A stretch of 64,000 bases of DNA, from the NCBI GenBank assembly GCA_036346205.1, contig JARFJB010002201.1, positions 310,001 to 374,000 of the forward strand, read 5' to 3'. The notes beneath the pieces were generated by a model. That model had not been told where the DNA came from. It made no database searches and saw nothing but the letters and a program-made list of their open reading frames with translations. Below are positions 34,090 to 45,457 of this stretch, piece after piece (position 1 is the stretch's first letter; every line of letters starts with the position of its first letter). The position numbers and the translations under genes are program-made. The stretch comes from Vesta saturnalis (Eukaryota; Arthropoda; Insecta; Coleoptera; Lampyridae).

Positions 34090-35356
34090 CTAAGGCGGAT
34101 TGGGCAGGAGGGGTAACGACAGCGGCGGGAGCCGTTCTCGGTATTTCCGCCTTCTCAACCTTGCCTGCTGTCGCTCGGTCCGGGTTGAACAAGGCGCCGA
34201 CGTCTGCGGTGTCCTCTTCGGTCGCTGTGGTACTTCCGTCTTCTTCCGTTGTGGAGACCGAGGGAGCTTCGGGCAGCCTCTGTAGCTAGCGGGGTGGTCC
34301 CCACCACAGTTAACACACTTAGCCCGGTCTCTACGGGGTTTGGTGTATTCACTGGAGTGGTGATCTCCGGCGCACTTTACACAGCGTGTTGCCGCCCTGC
34401 AGTAACGCTGTGCGTGACGGAAACCTTGACACCGGTGACACTGCCCGATGCCAGATTTCCGCCGCAAATCCTCTACAGTCACGTGGAGGCAGGAGACGTG
34501 CTTCACCTCCCGGATCTTGTTGTTGTCTGCCTCGGTCGGCAGCTCTACCATCACGAGGGGGATCGGACGTCCTTGCTGCTTTATCCTGCAAACAGAAAGT
34601 GTATTAATGTTTTGCATTTTTAGCTCTGAGCTAACATCAACCTCGGTTAGTTCTACGGGCACGCCACGTACCACCACCTCGCTCGCTCTTTGCCTGATAA
34701 GTGTGGTATGGGGTACCACACTTATCCATATCCCTCATCAGCCTGTCTCTGTTTTGGAGTGAGGCAGGCTGAATCCGGATTCTCTCGCTGAAGGCCTTGG
34801 CTCTCGTGAAGGCGATCCGTTGTCGGTCCATTTCTCGGGAGAACGCGACTTAGTTCTCCTTCTCACGAAGGATTACTGGAGGCACTTTCTCCCTGGTGTC
34901 CTCTTGTGTCGCCTGCTCCATTGCTGCAGGGCTGTCGGTGAAGGGTTCCAGGGCCTGGTATCCGTTGTCCGTGGGCGGCGTTGTAGACGGACGAACCTTC
35001 GGGGTCTTCTTGGGCTTCTTCTTTTGCAACACGAAGTCGTCGGGGCTGGTAGATCCGGGGCGGGCCTCTTCTTCGGTGTTGTCGGTTGCGGCTGCGGCGG
35101 TGGAGGTGGCCGGCGTGTCTTCTAGGGGGTGATTCCTTCTAACGGTGGCGGTCGCGTCTTCTTTTGCCGTCTCCTCTTCTGTGCGGTGGCAGCAGGTGGC
35201 GCGTTGCTGCTCGCTCTCTCGAACGGTAGATCGAGCAGTGACGGTATCGCTGGAGGTATCGGGAAATCCTGGGACGTTGTTGGTGACAGCTCTCCCCGAG
35301 CTACCCGCTCCTCTAGGAACCGCTAGTAGCGGAGCCTGTTGTAGACCGGCTCCTAC
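34090..35356 (-). pseudogene. LINE ORF1 (gag-like, zinc-knuckle) relic, Jockey type
   Basis: Minus-strand order: a low-complexity Ala/Thr/Pro/Lys N-terminus (35356-35030), KVPPVILREKEN (about 34860), RAKAFSERIRIQPAS, then after a frameshift near 34715 VVVRGVPVELTEVDV, LVMVELPTEADNNKI and three zinc knuckles. Knuckle 1 is CHRCQGFRHAQRYC (Cx2Cx4Hx4C). Knuckle 2, CVKCAGDHHSSEY, has lost its last Cys. Knuckle 3 is CVNCGGDHPASYRGC. A basic tail follows. This is the ORF1 architecture of arthropod Jockey-like LINEs, an RNA-binding particle protein. No ORF2 follows at lower coordinates. The gene is markedly GC-richer than its surroundings. Confidence 0.75.
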
Positions 35357-36994
35357 ATAGTGAAAACGACGTTATCTTTTTTTTTCAAGTAGACTAGCTA
35401 GTCTTATCTAAAGTTGACCTTTTCGGATCGAGATCTCAACCCCGAATGCAATTACCTCCAGAATGCTAAGCAGGTCGTGTTACCACTACCCTGCTAGCTT
35501 GGTAGAGTGACCGTATGTATAAATAAATGTTATGTAATTGCTGCATGTAGATTAGTCTACATTCTCTTATCTGGTTGTTATTGAATGGACCTGGTGATTC
35601 GGTATTGTGAACCTGTTAGTTTTTGTTCTTTCTCGTACTGTTAGATTTAGACAGATATATTACAGTAGATTATTGAAAACTTTTCGAATTGATATTTATT
35701 TTAAAGTGTAACATTGCAGTCAAGAGCAGTTTTAAGTTGATTTTTGAGCATCTAGCAAATAATTACGTTGAGATCATTGACTGTTGGAATTTTTCTTAAT
35801 GTTTTTCAGTTTGCGTAGAACGTCTCCGATGTACGATTTGCGCTGAATATTAAAATTAGTTCTAATTTTTGAAGTACAATGTAGTAAAATGAAAAATAAA
35901 ATTTCTTGTGACCTGTGCTGGACAGTGTTTATTTAAATTTTTAATCAAAATGTTAAATAAATGAAATCGTTATTTATTAATCTAAGGACAACGTTATATG
36001 GAATAAATTAATGACTTGAACAAATATTTACATACGTAAATTTTAGGTAAATAAGTAAACCCACTTTGATGTAAATTTTCTAAATAAATTATTTCAAATA
36101 AAAAATTAGACATTTTTGACCTGTGAGACACCGTTCTTATCTACATTGACGGGAGATATTAATGATTATTTTAATTGAGTTTGGTTTTAATATTTAATAT
36201 ATGCAGATCTTTGTCGTTTGTTGTACTATTTTCGTGCATATTTTATCTTTAACATTTTTAACGTAGTAGTTTATAAAATATTTTGCATTTTGATTCTCAA
36301 TGGGAACCAGATAACCATGTAACTTGCGAGGTAAGTTAAATGCAGTATACAATTTGGCTGACTTACTTCTGGTAATTTTACTAAATTTCTATTGATGGTT
36401 TATTTAAATAAATTTACCACTATTAATATTATCGAATTTAGCGGGTGAAGTATTATCAGTTAAATTAATATGTGAGTGCGTGCGTGCTTGCGTACGTGCG
36501 TATGTGTTTATTTTGGAGTCTCACCTATAAACGTTGCGAAATTGTTAGTCTCCGACCTGCAACAATCCTGACGAGTTCAGTTTGGCCTTTTCAGATATTT
36601 TCTCACAAAACTTAATGCCGTTTGTCTCGTCACAACACATATTGTAATGACATGTTGCGTACAATGCCAAGCAATGTGCACATCCATCGTCGGAGCAGGG
36701 AATTTGTTCGTCCCTCCATCTATTACATCTAGTCTATAATAACACCTTTGGTTACTAGCAAGATGACGCCTGGTCAGTAGAATTGACGATGAATAGATTA
36801 GCCTGGTAGTGTCGGCATCCTTTAGAATATGAATTATTAACAGGCAATGTTTACACCGGTCAGTACTTCAAGCTGCTCCGGTACATCCGGAACGATACTT
36901 TTTCAGCAACCATAATTTTGTCTAAGGTAAATTTTGAGTTTTGGAATAAATTTTTGTTTGAAAGTATTTAATCACATTTTTATAAAGCAACTAA
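35357..36994. other. Noncoding stretch
   Basis: No gene seen. A small GTGCGTGCGTGC-type tract lies at 36473-36506. Part of it may be LINE 5' UTR, since it adjoins the ORF1 start, but nothing proves this. Confidence 0.4.
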
Positions 36995-37449
36995 TGTATT
37001 GCCACATAAGGCCTCTTGGGTCGCCACTGACAGGGTCGTTACGTTATTCATTATGATGTACCTTTCGTCCCGTCAATATTTCATATTGACTCTACTAGTA
37101 TGCAGTACATCCTACTATTAATTTATTAATACGTTCCATTCATTTAGTATAATCTAGTCTAACAGTACTCTCGAACTATAATAATGGAACACTAATAATC
37201 ATTGTGATCATTATAATGTTAATAATAATATATATCTCACAAAACTACTCAACCCATATTTGCAGATATAGAACTAGTTTGATTTATTGCCTCATTTTGC
37301 AACGTGCTTATTAAACTAACCTACTTACAAAACATTTAATATATGCAATTAATTTAATTCAAAAAGCTACCCATCTACGACCAAATATATAAATAATGTT
37401 ACAATAACATTAATTACAAACAGTTCCACTACCATGCTAATTAGGTACT
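36995..37449 (-). repeat. Left LTR-like direct repeat (3' LTR of a minus-strand gypsy-like element)
   Basis: About 455 bp repeated in the same orientation at 48349-49960. Shared landmarks are ATAAGGCCTCT, GTTATTCATTATGATGTACC, AGTATAATCTAGTCTAACAG and AAAACATTTAATATA. On the minus strand a polypurine tract lies just before it and an integrase remnant further upstream, which fits a 3' LTR. The ends are not TG...CA; on minus it starts AGTACC and ends TACA. A possible 4-bp duplication CTAA flanks the pair (36991-36994 and 49963-49966). Confidence 0.7.
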
Positions 37450-37466
37450 CCACCTCCCCCTTATTC
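37450..37466 (-). other. Polypurine tract
   Basis: The minus strand reads AATAAGGGGGAGGTGG directly before the inferred 3' LTR start. Plus-strand DNA synthesis of LTR elements is primed at such a tract. Confidence 0.6.
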
Positions 37467-37522
37467 GTTAAGTGACATCTTTCTAAATGATAAATCGTTT
37501 TATAGCTAAAATTAAAAGATCT

Positions 37523-37870
37523 CTATGACTTACAATAAGGTTTAGTTCTATTTTTATGCACTAACAATTCTTTTCTATCTTTTTTAATTAAAACATTCGG
37601 GGATAAATCTTTTATCACTTGAAAACGTCTACTATTAATAGCATTTAATTTTATGCTGTCTTCATTTTTTATTAATATTAAGTCATCTGTTTTATAATCC
37701 ATTTCATTTACGTTAAGGTCATTTTTTTGTTTTCTTTTTACTTTCCCAGTAATTAAATTTGTTCCTGCATCACTATGTGTTTTTTATAACAAATCCTTGG
37801 ATTCTAAAGGATACGCTTCAACATATTTAGATAGGCATAGAATAGCCAGTACTGCCCGGCAATAATTAGA
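37523..37870 (-). pseudogene. Ty3/gypsy-like integrase remnant with internal deletion
   Basis: Minus strand: LSKYVEAYPLESKD (about 37835-37795) matches the core motif following the first catalytic Asp of retroviral-type integrases. After one stop the same frame resumes with HSDAGTNLITGKVKRK, MDYKTDDLILIKNE and RRFQVIKDLSPNVLI, ending VHKNRTKPYCKS (stop at 37523). The latter is a GPY/F-type C-terminal module. The middle of the catalytic core, with the second Asp and Glu, is deleted. Position just upstream of the polypurine tract and LTR is the expected end of a gypsy pol gene. Confidence 0.65.
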
Positions 37871-37879
37871 AACGCAGAA

Positions 37880-38808
37880 TTGCGTTGAGTGGTACTGTCC
37901 CCCGGCGCCATCACACGCATAACGTTGTATAGGAGTGGAAGCATCGTCAAGTTCTTCGTCGTCATTGTCTTGCACGTCGTCAGTGTTTTCGTTATTTCCG
38001 TGACCCTGGATCTGCGGAGCGACATCTGGAGCACTGCCATTGTCATTGTTCTCGTCCTGTATGGTGTTATGTGACTGTTCCTGTGCACTTAGTTGTTGTA
38101 CTACGTCTGACAGTTCGTGAGCGCTACGTTCCAGTTGTTGCATGTTGTTAGTGAGAGTGTTCATAAAGTTCTCCTAAGCGCTACTCTCTTCAACGATGAT
38201 TTCGTTGCAAAAGTCAGTATGTGTTTCGCGAAGGAGTCGCTGTTGTCGTAATGCGTCATTGTCATAGTCGTCAGAATCATAGCTGTAGGCAGGGTCCATG
38301 TCTATGTCGGAGTCGGAGTCACCAGTGTTGAGGTAATTGTCCCCAGCACAGGAAGAACATACTCCCTCAACACTGGATGATATGCTAACGGAGTCATTAC
38401 TATCATCGTTATGTTCGTCTATGTCAATAGGTAGTGGTGTGTCCTCGTCACTGATATTGGGCGTCCACGATAATAGGAGAGGATGCAGATGGCGGGATAT
38501 ACAGAACCTCAGGGGAAGAGGGGAGAAATCTTAAGGTGTGGGCGCTGAAGGGAGGTCAACGTGAATTGGATAGGAAACCTGAGGAGTAGGAGTTGGCGGG
38601 ACATCGGGGAGATGAGTTGAGGACGCTAGCGGGATAAAATTGAATAGATACAGGAGTTCCCCTGGCGATGGAGAACGGGGGGTAACAGAAACCTGTAAAA
38701 AAAATTAATAAAACGTTAGAAATGTACTAACCATAAAAAAAAATTAAAAACATAAAATTTGGTGGTTTTTACCTGGGAAGATGATGGGGAACTTACTCTT
38801 GAAGTCAT
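37880..38808 (-). pseudogene. Unknown acidic protein, divergent from the polymerase gene
   Basis: Start MTSRVSSPSSSQ is at 38808. An 80-bp intron (38772-38693) has donor CAG|GTAAAA and a T-rich acceptor ending TTTACAG. Exon 2 begins VSVTPRSPSPGELLYLFNF. After one frameshift near 38540 a long Asp/Ser-rich stretch follows (SDEDTPLPIDIDEHNDD, SSCAGDNYLNTGDSDSDI). An in-frame TAG sits near 38175, then a Gln/Leu-rich likely coiled coil (MQQLERSAHELSDVVQQLSA) and another acidic segment (NDDEELDDAS). I do not recognise the family. Its place beside pPolB suggests a Polinton accessory gene. A transcriptional or replication cofactor is conceivable, but function is unknown. Confidence 0.5.
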
Positions 38809-39175
38809 TATATGTTCGATGTGTCAACTATAGAATCAGTTGTACGAATAATTTGTACTTTTCGTTTCGCTAAATATAGGTGTTTCCCCTACTAAAAACA
38901 ACGTTTTTCATGCATTTTTAGAGGAAATTTTTCAAGGTCTCTCAACCTTATATATCCATCATTCATATTATCCTATTCCTGGCGATATGTTACGTTGCGT
39001 CCTCGTTCGCATCGCAGGATATAACTTCCTTTCTTAACAGTTGTAATACATGATAGTAATTCTGCAAACTAATAAAGAGCAATAAAGAGTTGAAAAAAGG
39101 AATTATGACAAAACACGTAACTCTATCTGTTCACTTATACATTGTTTATAGATTCTCTCTGTTACATATCGCAGT
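38809..39175. promoter_or_regulatory. Divergent intergenic region
   Basis: About 370 bp separate the 5' ends of the acidic gene (-) and the polymerase (+), so promoters for both probably lie here. No TATA box could be singled out from the AT-rich background. Confidence 0.35.
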
Positions 39176-39178
39176 AAA

Positions 39179-42100
39179 ACGTTTCAATGTGAATGTCTGA
39201 AGAAATTTTCAAGAAAAGACTCCCTACTGCGACATCAAAAAACTGCGTGTTAGATAGGTATTCCAACTACCCCACCTTCAGAGATGCCGCAGGCTGTACC
39301 GCAAAATCGTACCTCACTTAGGATTGTGGTGCAACCAAGTACTTCCGATGCGAACAGAACGGAACATAGCCATATTAGTGAACGTCTTACACAACCTGGA
39401 CCATCAGGGTTAAACAACTTAAAGAACAATATACAACACAAACATGCTAATAATTCCTTTACAAAACCAAACCCACAAGTTTTAAACAACTCCCGAATGC
39501 GTAAGTCAGGCCAAAGCAGAGAACCAGTACAAAATAAAAGTAGCAAAAGTGTTGAAATTGTGCACTGCACTGATTGTTCGATTGATGTTCCTCGATATTC
39601 TTATGAAGGATACCTTAGAAGCAATAGGCACAAATCAGATGTGTGTCTATTCGTTGATACTGGGGTTGAAGTGATTCGCAATGCTTTTAAACAACGCATT
39701 GTTTCGTATAGACTATCACCATGCAATACCCATATGGATGTGCAGACGTTTATGGATGACGATAAAGCGAATGTTTTGAATATAATACAAATTCAGTTGC
39801 ATAAACACTTCTCGTTGAAATGTAATGTTGAGTTGTTTGGGTTGTACTTTCTGAACAGTAGAGAAAGTACCGAATTAAAGTCCTTTCAAACGAAATATGA
39901 TATATTGAATGTCGAGATGGTGTTGGAAGAGTATTTTCAAAGAGTAGTGGAAATCTTGGATGCTAAGCAATCAGAATTTCAGCATAAAGATTCTGGTAAG
40001 TGCGAGTTATGAGTAGTAGGTTAGTACATTACTAAGATATGCTGTTTCGTAGGGTGGCCGCTGGCGAATTTCGTATATTTAGAGGTAAACATGTTGAAAT
40101 TTTCTCACACTACGGGTTCATCCTATATGAATGTTCCACCTGAAATTTCGCATAAACATGCCATAGTGAATGTGAAGAATATTGATAATTGCTGCTTTGC
40201 GTGGGCTATTGTATCAGCATTAGTGACACCGACGGGGTTACCACAACGGACGACCTCTTACCCTGATTTCAGGACGTTATTCAACTGGAAGTGTGTAGAA
40301 TTTCCTGTTAAAGTGACTAACATCTCAACGTTTGAGTCCAACAATAATATCTCCATCAATGTTTATGGACTGGAGGATACGTATCATGATGGTCAGCGTA
40401 TTTCTGAGGTAGAGGGTAGAGGGTATACCATAGCTAAACAACCTATTCATGTTAATTTATTACTATTAGTCAGTAACCAAACGGATAATCAGCATTATGT
40501 ATGGATAAAAAATTTTTCTCGTTTACTTAGCAACCAAATAAGTCGACGTAATGGGGCAAAATATTTTTGTGATTCATGTATTCATTACTTTAGACGCAGG
40601 AGCAATTAACTCAACACGTGTCTCATGACTGTAATTTCGTATATACTAAATTACCTGGCGTGATGCAAAGAAACCGATGAGTTCTATGCGGAAAATATAC
40701 TTGCGTTCCAAAACTATCAAAAACAGATGTTTCTACCGTTCGTAATATATGCAGATTTTGAAGCGATAACAACGTGTAAAGATGAACCATACTCATTCAG
40801 TTATTATATTAAGTGCGGTGTAAACGATACTTGGTCCAAATTAGAATTTTATAGGGGGATTAATGCCGCAGAGGTATTTATAACACGACTCGAGAGTGAT
40901 GTTACACGGATATATAATGAGCATTTGAAAACTGTTGTTCCAATGTTACCACTAACTGATGAACATCTGGTAATACATGAGCATAGTCGTAATTGTTATA
41001 TATGCGACAAGGTTTTTACGGATGATCTTACAAATTCAAAAGTACGAGATCACTGCCATGTCACTGGTAAATATCGTAGTGCGGCATATTCAAATTGCAA
41101 TTTAAATTATCAATTACTTACATTTATCCCAGTTTTTTCCATAATCTCAGTGGTTATGATGTCCACTTGTTCATCAAACAGTTAGCGAGTGAAACTGAAG
41201 AAATTACCGTACCCCCTGTTAATAGTGAGAAATATATAACGTTTGGTAAGCATATTTATGTAGACGAATACATTAATGGTCGCGGCTATAGGGAAAAGAA
41301 GTACATAAATTTGCGATTCGTCGGTAGTTGTAGGTTCATGGCGGCATGCTTAGATACTCTATCTCATAATTTATCAGATGATCAATGTAGAGAGGTAAGG
41401 AAATATTTTGTTGATGATAATGACTTTAACTTAGTTAGAAAGAAACGTAATCTCCCCTACGTGTACGTGGACAATTTTAATAAATTAGTACCTTCCTATG
41501 ACAAATTCTACGATAAAATGTGTGATCAAAATATATCCTATGAAGAATACTGTCGCCTCCTACTGGTGTGGGATCACTTTAAGTGTAATACACTCGGGGA
41601 TTATGTTGACATATATTTAAAACAAGACGTGTTGCTGTTGGCTGACGTGTTCGAAAACTTTAGGCGGTTATGTATAGACATGTATGGATTAGAATCAGCG
41701 CAGTATGTTACAATACATAGATTGGCGTGGGATGCCATGTTGAAATGTACTAAAGCAGAGTTAGAATTATTGACTGATATGGACATGTACCACTTTTCTA
41801 AGAAAGGTATTTGTGGTGGAGTAAGTACTTGTGTTAAGCGAAGAAGTATTGCTAACAACGAGTTTGTCCTAAATTATGATCCTAATCGTCCAAAACTCTT
41901 TTTACAGTATTTACATGCCACGAATTTATACGGATAGAGTCTGCGGCAACACCTACCTCATAATGGGTTTATGTGGTTAACTGAAGATGAAACTCAAAAC
42001 TTTGATGCACTGAAGATTAATGATGATGCTGCTATTGGGTATGTGCTATCCGCACCACCTGCATGATGAACACAATGATTATCCATTTTGTCCCTAAATG

Positions 42101-42972
42101 ATCTGCGCACCACATTCCAAGGAGGAAAAATTAATTCCTAATTTATGTGATAAGACCTATTACCGATATTTAAAACAATGTATCCAGCATGGGTTAATTG
42201 TTACTCATATTCATAGTTTTACGGTTTCCTCAAAGCCCTTGGCTGGTACCATACATAGACCTTAATACAACTCTTCGAAATCAAGCCAACAACAAATTCG
42301 AAAAGGATTTCTTTAAATGCATGAACAATGGTGTATTTGGTAAAACAATGGAGAATATCGACAAAAGAAGAGTAATAAAGTTATTAACACATTGGGAAAA
42401 TAACGGACGTCGCTTGGGTCTAGCACGGTACGTCGCAAAACTGCAATTTAAGATTTTTATTAAATTTACTGATAAATTATTTGCAGGTCATACTTATGAC
42501 AAACCCATATACGTTGGATTTAGTATTTTAGATCTTTCCAAAATTATAATGTGTCGATTTTTTTACGGTATCTTGCGCTATCATTACGGTAATAATGTAA
42601 CGTTGCTCTATACAGACACAGATTCTTTAATTGTCGAGATAACAACTGATGATATGTACGCTCATATGCGGAATAACGTTGATGAATATGACACATCCAA
42701 CTATCAAAACGGTTTACATGGTATTACAACGAATACATCCGTCGTCGGAAGAATGAAAGATGAGTATGCAGGGAAAGCTATTCAATATTTTTAATGGAGT
42801 AGGATCAAAATCTTATTGTCTAAAGCTTGCTGATGATCAAGTGGTTAAGAAAACGAAAGGTGTGTAGAAAATCGTTATTCAACAAGTACTGACGGAAGTA
42901 ACTAAAAATCTGTTGCGGAGGCGTCTGATAAAACAGTATGTGTAAAATGTTCGTGTTTAGATCAACTTTGTA

Positions 42973-42976
<4 letters not shown>
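39179..42976 (+). pseudogene. PolB: Protein-primed family B DNA polymerase (Polinton pPolB), decayed
   Basis: A C2H2-like finger FQCECLKKFSRKDSLLRHQ (39182-39240) is followed by a TAG (39251) and then an open frame with a second finger-like HCTDCSIDVPRYSYEG. A 57-bp intron (39996-40052, GTAAGT donor, CGTAG acceptor) joins KDSG to WPLANFVYLEVN in frame. Then come FVIYADFEA (Exo I, about 40740), a Cys/His insertion NCYICDKVFTDD...DHCHVTGKY, FFHNLSGYDVHLFI (Exo II), KQDVLLLADVFENF, ATNLYG followed by TAG (41935-41937), FKCMNNGVFGKTMEN (motif B) and LLYTDTDSLIVE (motif C with both Asp, about 42610). The last motif is FRSTLYD, after which (TA)n replaces the C-terminus. Frameshifts lie near 40600, 41130, 42065, 42190 and 42795. 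Confidence 0.9.

Positions 42977-43021
<45 letters not shown>
42975..43021. repeat. (TA)n microsatellite truncating the polymerase gene
   Basis: It begins exactly after the FRSTLYD codons, where other Polinton polymerases continue for a few residues. Confidence 0.95.
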
Positions 43022-43028
<7 letters not shown>

Positions 43029-43108
43029 TGCTTATATTGTGTGATATATAAAAGAAATAAACAAAAAATATATATTTACAATTTTTGTTTAAAAAAAGTG
43101 TACAATCT

Positions 43109-43552
43109 TTAATACATTACATAAGTATCGTACAGATGGTATACATTAGACAGAGCGCCATGACATAATGATTTATAATTATAATAACAAACTGGTTGCA
43201 AAGCAGGAAGAGTAGGATGTTCCTCAAGTTCTGTAACGGATTGTGTAACAAATTTTCTGATGTAATCCGCTTTCTCTCTACCCTTGACGTAGACAGTATC
43301 TGTAGGTTGAATCAAACTACTGAGAATTCTGCGAAATTGGTGTGGTGGTGTATGCCCCTCTTCCCATTTTATACAGTGTTGATTATGGATTAACCAAGTA
43401 GCTTGACGGCGACTCTCCGCATCTAACGTATGCCATGGATACGGTGATTTAAACATGTAGTAGGCCACTTGTGTTCCATTAAAAATTGCGAGTTCTTTCG
43501 GTATAAAAACTTTTGAAGGTTTAAAGCTTTGTACGTCGACTATGACGAGCAT
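43109..43552 (-). CDS. Polinton-associated conserved protein, function unknown
   Basis: An intact 147-codon frame starts MLVIVDVQSFKPSKVFIPKELA and contains YYMFKSPYPW, TWLIHNQHCIKWEEG, VYVKGREKADYIR and HPTLPAL. I recall similar proteins next to the capsid gene of arthropod Polintons. The IVDVQ start followed by a KEL strand and the pattern of D and E residues suggest an RNase H-like or DEDD-exonuclease-like fold. That is an inference, with no assay or search behind it. It is convergent with the polymerase and directly follows the capsid gene (4-bp gap), so it is probably co-expressed with it. It is one of the few unbroken frames in the element. Confidence 0.55.
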   Translation of the reverse strand: MLVIVDVQSFKPSKVFIPKELAIFNGTQVAYYMFKSPYPWHTLDAESRRQATWLIHNQHCIKWEEGHTPPHQFRRILSSLIQPTDTVYVKGREKADYIRKFVTQSVTELEEHPTLPALQPVCYYNYKSLCHGALSNVYHLYDTYVMY

Positions 43553-43556
43553 CGTA

Positions 43557-44640
43557 TTACAGCTGTCTTACTGCTTTGGTTAACGCGTTATACGTAACTA
43601 AGCGATCGTGGAGTATAACACAGTATGATGTTGTATTCGCGAGTATGTTGACTGCTGTTTCGAATTCTACACGAAGTACTACTGCTTTAGAGTGTAATGT
43701 CTCTTTTTGATTCGAACATTCTACCACTATCAATGGTGCGAGTGTCGTAAATTGATTAGGTGTGAGTAATGGTTGATCATCTCTTTGATAATAGGACATT
43801 TGGAATTTAGCAAACATTTCATACAATGTAGCAAAGCAATTGTTATCGTAATTCAGGTTTAAATTGTCATACGGATTACGATCCGTGTTAAGGATTACCC
43901 TAATATTCTTTAGTGCACATTTATCGAATCTGCTCATATCTCGAGAAACATTATTTTCTCGTCCCGTTTGAAATTCGATAATAATGTATCTAGGTGTTTC
44001 TATACTAGTCGATGTTTTGATTGCCCATGTATGTTTATCTGTTGTGGGAACTGCTGGAATGATGTGCGAAACTTTCCAATATATTTTATCTATGTTAACT
44101 TTTAGTGCTTCATCTGCAACAGTTGAAATTACCGCATCGTATCAATGTTACTGCGACTTAAAACCAATGCTTGTCTGGTGTTCAAAATCACTTTATTGTA
44201 GTGTTCCGCAAAGCCAAGTAGCATTCGCAAAGGGACACAAACATTAAAATACCCTAACGCATTTGTTAGTATGCTATTTGAGCGAGGTCGTTGAGTGTCA
44301 ATGATACCAATCCTTTCATTGTACATGTTAATCCAACCTTCGTCACGGAATCTACCACTATTCCATTCATTTCGTATCTAATTGCACTGAATAAAAATGC
44401 AATGCCATTATTGACAAGCCGCGCGGTGTTAGAGACGGCACCATCCTCCCTCAGCAATCTTCCCTCTACGTAGACATAACTTTCTGATGGTAAAGTGCAC
44501 ATGTCTTCCTGAATGGGTATTCTGATTTCATCATTGTTTTCAAATCTCGTAGTATATCGTTGATGGGTGTGGAGTTCGGAATTTACTATGGCATTATCAA
44601 CAACAACTTTTTCGTTTACGTTTAATATACCATTATATTA
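43557..44640 (-). pseudogene. MCP: Major capsid protein, double jelly-roll type
   Basis: In minus-strand order: RFENNDEIRIPIQED (about 44560), LPSESYVYVEGRL, LVNNGIAFLFSAIRYEMNG, GLVSLTLNDL, YFNVCVPLRMLLGFAEHY, KIYWKVSHII, TKHTWAIKTS-like, RYIIIEFQTGRENNVSRD (about 43970), FDKCALKNIRVIL, YPYDNLNL-like, MSYYQRDDQPLLTPNQF and AVVLRVEFETAVN, ending at 43557. These match the double-jelly-roll family found in Polintons, which would form hexon-like capsomers of a virion. Frames change near 44290 and 44130, and the very N-terminus is not visible. Neighbours are the minor capsid gene upstream and the unknown protein downstream on the same strand. Confidence 0.8.
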
Positions 44641-44759
44641 CTATGAAACCAAGACTTTGCAAGTATGCTCTATTCTGCGCTGTCAATGCTATGAGGGTTG
44701 ACCGCTTACTAACTCGCGCATTTCCACACTTCGATATTTTATAGTTCACCTTGTTGTGG

Positions 44760-45431
44760 TTACACGCACGTGTTATACCGCGTCACCAGCCTTTCTTCAA
44801 ATATAATCCTATCGTTATGACCGTTGAAATTGACGAGGTCTCCGTCTTGGTTTACTATTTTAAGTGTTATGGTTGAAATGGTGGATGTATTTATAGGTAA
44901 ATAGATGACATGTAGAGGGGATTCAATTATTTTGTATCCCGCTGGTACACTGGGAAAAAATTGATGAATAATATGTGACGCCTCGCCATTTTTAAAACTT
45001 CCACTTGTTATATTGCATTCGATAATAAACGAATTAATCTTAATAATGTTAATATGATTTTCAGAGGTATGTAATTCATGACATTTGTAAACTTTTTTGT
45101 TAAATCCCAGCATAGGTCCTATAGAATTTTCTACATTAAAGTTAATATCATGTGTTGCTTTTATAGTGTTATTGTTCGCCCGTATTCGAACCCTTCACTG
45201 TATCATTTATATGTTTATTCACATCCGTAATTTCGTATGATCCTGGCGGTATTGCAATTCTAGTTCCTTCAAATATCAGTTGGTTATTCTTGGAAGTAAC
45301 GTTTTGTACAGTATTGAAAGATTCAAAACTAGCCCGATTACATATTCCGACTCATTATCAAGATGAATCGGTGGGTTAAAGTTGGCTTGCAAAATACTGC
45401 CTGCATCGGTAAATGTAAATGTGTACGACAT
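44760..45431 (-). pseudogene. mCP: Minor capsid (penton-like) protein
   Basis: The start MSYTFTFTDAGSILQANF (45431) with PPIHLDNESEYVIGL matches the conserved N-terminus of a Polinton virion protein. After a gap with frame changes (about 45290-45115) the second part reads GFNKKVYKCHELHTSENH, IIECNITSGSFKNGEASH, PSVPAGYKIIESPLHVIYL and ISTITLKIVNQDGDLVNF, ending at 44760. Family knowledge places it as the single-jelly-roll vertex protein, though this assignment is from recall. It lies between the protease and major capsid genes, as in other Polintons. Confidence 0.65.
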
Positions 45432-45457
45432 TACGATCAAACAACGACTGCTGAGAA

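Noticed and set aside
34100..35360. Several plus-strand ORFs of 60-124 codons, rich in Gly, Arg and Cys
   Set aside because: Shadows of the GC-rich LINE ORF1 on the opposite strand.
39250..39570. 106-residue minus-strand ORF
   Set aside because: Antisense to the pPolB N-terminal region; no motif.
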